64,000 bases of DNA, taken from Acetobacter okinawensis (GTDB taxonomy: Bacteria > Pseudomonadota > Alphaproteobacteria > Acetobacterales > Acetobacteraceae). The notes under the pieces were generated by a model. That model was not told the DNA's origin and searched no databases. It saw only the letters and a program-made list of their open reading frames with translations. Both the position numbers and the translations under genes were made by a program. Below are positions 61,267 to 64,000 of this stretch, piece after piece (position 1 is the first letter of the stretch; every line of letters starts with the position of its first letter). The stretch is taken from positions 42,834 through 106,833 of the forward strand of contig NZ_JOPJ01000003.1 of NCBI RefSeq assembly GCF_002153655.1, given 5' to 3'.

Positions 61267-62855
61267 AACGCCGCCACGCATCCATCGCTCCGCGGGTCTG
61301 CCGCCCCCTCAAACAGGCCATTGGCATGGCGCACCACAGCGCCTGCGTGGCCCATCATGCTGGTAAAGGGGGCAACGCGCTCCACCTCATGCCCGGCCTG
61401 TTCCAACCGGGCCAGCACGCCTGCATCAAACCGGCTTTCGAGCTTGAGCGAATGGCTGTTGCTGCCCCATGTGCGCCCCAGCAGCCAGCGCGGCGCGGTG
61501 ACGGCCTGCTGTATGGGCACACCAAACATGGCATAGCGTGTGAACACGGCAGCCTGTGTCTGCGGCTGGCCCTCGCCACCCATGGTGCCGTACACCATGA
61601 CCCGACCATCATCAAACCGGGCCAGAGCGGGGTTGAGGGTATGGAACGGTTTGCGGCCGGGAACAAAGGCGTTCCACGCCCCTTCCTCCAGCTGGAAGGA
61701 CGCCCCACGGTTCTGCCACAGCAGCCCTGTTTGCGGCAGAAACACACCGGACCCGAATTCAAAATACAGGCTCTGGATCATGCTGACAGCAACACCCGAG
61801 CGATCCACAGCCCCCATCCATGTTGTATCCCCCATCTGCGATGGAGCAGGCCATGGCATGGCGCGGTGGGGGTCAATGCTGGCGGCCATGGCACTCAGGC
61901 GGGCCTCATCATCAAGGAAACCCTGCGCGCTCTCAGTCATCCAGCGCGGGTCACCCACATGCGCGTTGCGGAAGAGGAAGGCATGTTTGGTCGCCTCCAC
62001 CAGCGCATGCACATAGGCAAAGCCGTCCACCTCCTGCACTTTGAGTTTTTCAAACAGTTTGAGAATGGCAAGGGAGGCCACACCCTGTGTTGGCGGGGGG
62101 GCGTTATACACTTGTGCCCCCGCCACGCGCGCATGCAGGGCGGCGGGAGTGGCCACCGCGTGGTGGGCAAAGTCCTCCGCACGTAATGGGCTGCCCGCAT
62201 GGGTCAGGTCATCAAGCAGCCTGCGCCCGACATCCCCGGTGTAAAAGCTCTCCAGCCCATTGTGGAGCAGGCTTTGCAAGGTCTCGGCCAATGCTGGGTT
62301 CTTGCGGATATCCCCCGCACGCGGCAGACACCCATCGGGCGCATATGCCGCGGCAAAATGGGGGTTACCCATGAGTTCGTCCTGTTTTTCAGCCAGCAGG
62401 GTGGCCTCGCTCAGGCTCAGGGCATAACCGTTTTTGGCATACCAGATGGCATCTTCAAGCACCGCATCCAGCGGTAGAGCAGGCTGGAGCGCCGCACTGC
62501 GCGCCAGTGCCGCCTGCCAGCCCGAGACGGTACCAGCCATGGTGTTGGCAGCCCATCCCCCGCGCCATGGCACGCTGGTATGCCCTGCCGCCGTGTAATC
62601 GGCAGCGCTGGCGTGCAGGGCAGCGGCCCCGCAGGCCTCCAGCACCTCCGTGCGCCCATCGGGGTAGGAGATCAGCCAGAACGCATCCCCCCCCATGCCG
62701 GTCATATGGGGGTAAACCGCGCACAATGTTGCGGCCATGGCGGTGACCGCCTCCAGCGCCGTGCCACCTTTTTTGAGGATCTCCAGACCACTCTGGCTGG
62801 CCAGATGGTGGGGGGATGTGACCATCCCACGGGTTGACTGAAAACTATGCAGCAT
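61263..62855 (-). CDS. hpxW: Oxamate amidohydrolase-like protein HpxW (gamma-glutamyltransferase fold)
   Basis: Ntn-hydrolase of the GGT family. The predicted autocleavage and nucleophile Thr is T344 in MGDTTWMGAVDRSG, followed by YGTMGGEGQPQTQAAVF in the small subunit. The N-terminal half holds SQSGLEILKKGGTALEAVTAMAA and MTGMGGDAFWLISY. There is no signal peptide, which fits a cytosolic oxamate hydrolase rather than periplasmic GGT. Klebsiella HpxW hydrolyses oxamate to oxalate and ammonia. I start at the ATG at 62855 (530 residues, family size); the open frame runs on upstream without similarity. Confidence 0.87.
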   Translation of the reverse strand: MLHSFQSTRGMVTSPHHLASQSGLEILKKGGTALEAVTAMAATLCAVYPHMTGMGGDAFWLISYPDGRTEVLEACGAAALHASAADYTAAGHTSVPWRGGWAANTMAGTVSGWQAALARSAALQPALPLDAVLEDAIWYAKNGYALSLSEATLLAEKQDELMGNPHFAAAYAPDGCLPRAGDIRKNPALAETLQSLLHNGLESFYTGDVGRRLLDDLTHAGSPLRAEDFAHHAVATPAALHARVAGAQVYNAPPPTQGVASLAILKLFEKLKVQEVDGFAYVHALVEATKHAFLFRNAHVGDPRWMTESAQGFLDDEARLSAMAASIDPHRAMPWPAPSQMGDTTWMGAVDRSGVAVSMIQSLYFEFGSGVFLPQTGLLWQNRGASFQLEEGAWNAFVPGRKPFHTLNPALARFDDGRVMVYGTMGGEGQPQTQAAVFTRYAMFGVPIQQAVTAPRWLLGRTWGSNSHSLKLESRFDAGVLARLEQAGHEVERVAPFTSMMGHAGAVVRHANGLFEGAADPRSDGCVAAF

Positions 62856-63079
62856 GGTCCTGGGCGGCTCCCGCTCTGGTGTGGCCTGTATGACACCATA
62901 CGATAGCCCGCTTTTGCGCCATCCCCCCCTAAACAAAAAAAGCACGCCCCCATTGCCACGGAGCGAACGGGCCAGAGCACCGCGCACACTCGCACCCACC
63001 CCACGGCCTTTGCGCCTGACAGAAGGCGCAAAATCTGACAACCATAACCCGGACACCACCGCCAGCAGGACCGCACGCC

Positions 63080-63691
63080 ATGCCAGACCACGGACCACAC
63101 CACCACCAGACCGAGCAACCCACGGCAGCCCAGCCTGCTGTTTATCTGGCAGGGCCAGGCGTCTTCCGCCCCGATGCACGCGCACACGGGGCAGCACTGG
63201 TGGCAAGCTGCGCCCGCGCGGGCCTGCGCGGCCTCTACCCGCTGGACGCAGCACTGGACCCGCAGGCCCATGCCAGCCCAAAAGCCCTTGCCACGGCCAT
63301 TGCCCGCGCCAATATGGCGCTCATACGCCAAAGCTGCGGTGTTATTGCCGATCTGAGCCCATTCCGTGGCCCCAATGTGGATGACGGCACAGCGTTTGAA
63401 ATCGGATATGCCCATGCCCTTGGCCTGCCCGTTTTTGGCTACGCCAGCACAGCCACCCCCATGGCCTCCTACCCCGAGCGCGTGCTGGCCTGCGGAGGCA
63501 GCATGGACAGGGTCCTGCGCGATGGCCACGCCACGCTGGTCGATGAAAACGCAATGGTGGTGGAAGATTTTGGGCTGCCCGTTAACCTGATGATTGCAAC
63601 AGTCCTTGGTGATTGCGGCACCATTTTTTCCTCAGCTCAGGCGGCTATTATGGCGCTGGCGGCCTCTCTGGCCACACAGCGCACGGCCTGA
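63080..63691 (+). CDS. Nucleoside 2-deoxyribosyltransferase-like protein
   Basis: Member of the nucleoside 2-deoxyribosyltransferase/Rcl hydrolase superfamily. The product has AVYLAGPGVFRPDA near the N-terminus and the catalytic region DLSPFRGPNVDDGTAFEIGYAHALG, with the nucleophile Glu in AFEIGY. It could exchange bases between deoxynucleosides or cleave deoxynucleotides, freeing purine bases for the pathway next door. It lies 224 bp beyond the hpxW start, on the opposite strand. The substrate is open. Confidence 0.8.
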   Translation: MPDHGPHHHQTEQPTAAQPAVYLAGPGVFRPDARAHGAALVASCARAGLRGLYPLDAALDPQAHASPKALATAIARANMALIRQSCGVIADLSPFRGPNVDDGTAFEIGYAHALGLPVFGYASTATPMASYPERVLACGGSMDRVLRDGHATLVDENAMVVEDFGLPVNLMIATVLGDCGTIFSSAQAAIMALAASLATQRTA

Positions 63692-63825
63692 GCAGCCACC
63701 CTGCCGGGCACTTTTATGTGCCTCTACCTCCTGTTTTGCCGCAGCAGGGGTAGCGCATGCACACACAACTCCCTTATGCTGGCCACCTGATCCGCCAGTT
63801 AAAACACACATCAGGAACATACAGC

Positions 63826-64000
63826 TTGAAACGTAGAGACCTGTTTGCGGCTTCTCTGGCAGCCGGAATGATGGGGGTTGCACGCCGGAGCTGGAGTGCT
63901 GCACCAGACGGGGCAGCCCCTCAGGCCGCCGCAGCCCTTGGCCGCACGGCCCTGCACGGCACCATCCCCCGGCTGGTGCCCATTCGCGCCCATGCCGACC
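63826..64000 (+). CDS. Twin-arginine-type exported protein (partial, cut by window edge)
   Basis: From a TTG at 63826 the frame reads LKRRDLFAASLAAGMMGVA, a plausible Tat signal (KRRDLF plus hydrophobic core), with AGGA about 9 nt upstream. An ATG at 63757 is in the same frame but would place 23 residues before the motif. Only ~58 codons are visible, ending near HGTIPRLVPIRAHAD. This end faintly resembles the mature start of Tat-exported FAD-dependent oxidases, but that is a guess. Confidence 0.55.
   Translation, partial: MKRRDLFAASLAAGMMGVARRSWSAAPDGAAPQAAAALGRTALHGTIPRLVPIRAHAD

Overview
The window is GC-rich and densely coded chromosomal DNA from an alphaproteobacterium, most likely an acetic acid bacterium (Acetobacteraceae). 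The evidence is a complete pqqABCDE cluster (cofactor for the periplasmic dehydrogenases typical of this family), the alphaproteobacterial gene pairs rluD/rpoH and hom/glpX, and the general protein character. The genus cannot be settled from the sequence alone. I saw no rRNA, tRNA, CRISPR array, insertion sequence or prophage.

Left part (1-38.7 kb), mostly core genome. Bases 1-5.4 kb hold a leftward run dgt-argS-SPOR protein-scpA-scpB (nucleotide pool, translation, cell envelope, chromosome segregation), with scpB cut by the window edge. Rightward erpA-xthA-GNAT follows, then pqqA, a hairpin/T-tract attenuator, and pqqBCDE with every junction overlapped by 4 nt. Next come an EamA transporter, a PhnA-like zinc-ribbon protein, a YghU-type glutathione transferase, a ferritin-like di-iron protein, a divergent ClpP-type protease, and an OmpA-like lipoprotein with a hexanucleotide repeat. 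A run aminotransferase-hom-glpX-recJ is followed by rpoH and rluD, an orphan FecCD/ATPase transporter, selO, ilvE, polA, a SCO-like protein with altered metal ligands, an acyltransferase, a polyphosphate/phosphate pair (ppk2, pitA), a LOG protein and a dicarboxylate symporter.

Right part (38.7-63.7 kb), a 25-kb purine and ureide catabolic island. It encodes two purine deaminases (8-oxoguanine deaminase-like and guanine deaminase), xanthine dehydrogenase XdhABC, an NCS2 purine permease, 5-hydroxyisourate hydrolase (uraH), OHCU decarboxylase (uraD), allantoinase (puuE), allantoate amidohydrolase (allC), ureidoglycine-glyoxylate aminotransferase (pucG), the oxalurate/oxamate genes hpxZ, hpxX, hpxY and hpxW, a LysR regulator, a TonB-dependent receptor, a secreted CocE-type hydrolase and a nucleoside deoxyribosyltransferase-like enzyme. 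The flow reads guanine -> xanthine -> urate -> 5-hydroxyisourate -> OHCU -> allantoin -> allantoate -> ureidoglycine -> oxalurate -> oxamate/oxalate.

The one step with no recognisable enzyme is urate oxidation. In its place, as first gene of the eight-gene operon with puuE, uraD, uraH, the permease and xdhABC, stands a two-dinucleotide-fold flavoprotein of the FMO type (57443-58861), divergent from lysR across a 151-bp region with a near-perfect dyad. My main hypothesis is that this flavoprotein is a non-orthologous urate-oxidising enzyme. The TonB receptor co-transcribed with the 8-oxoguanine deaminase suggests outer-membrane import of a purine or ureide. The window ends inside a gene with a twin-arginine-like signal.
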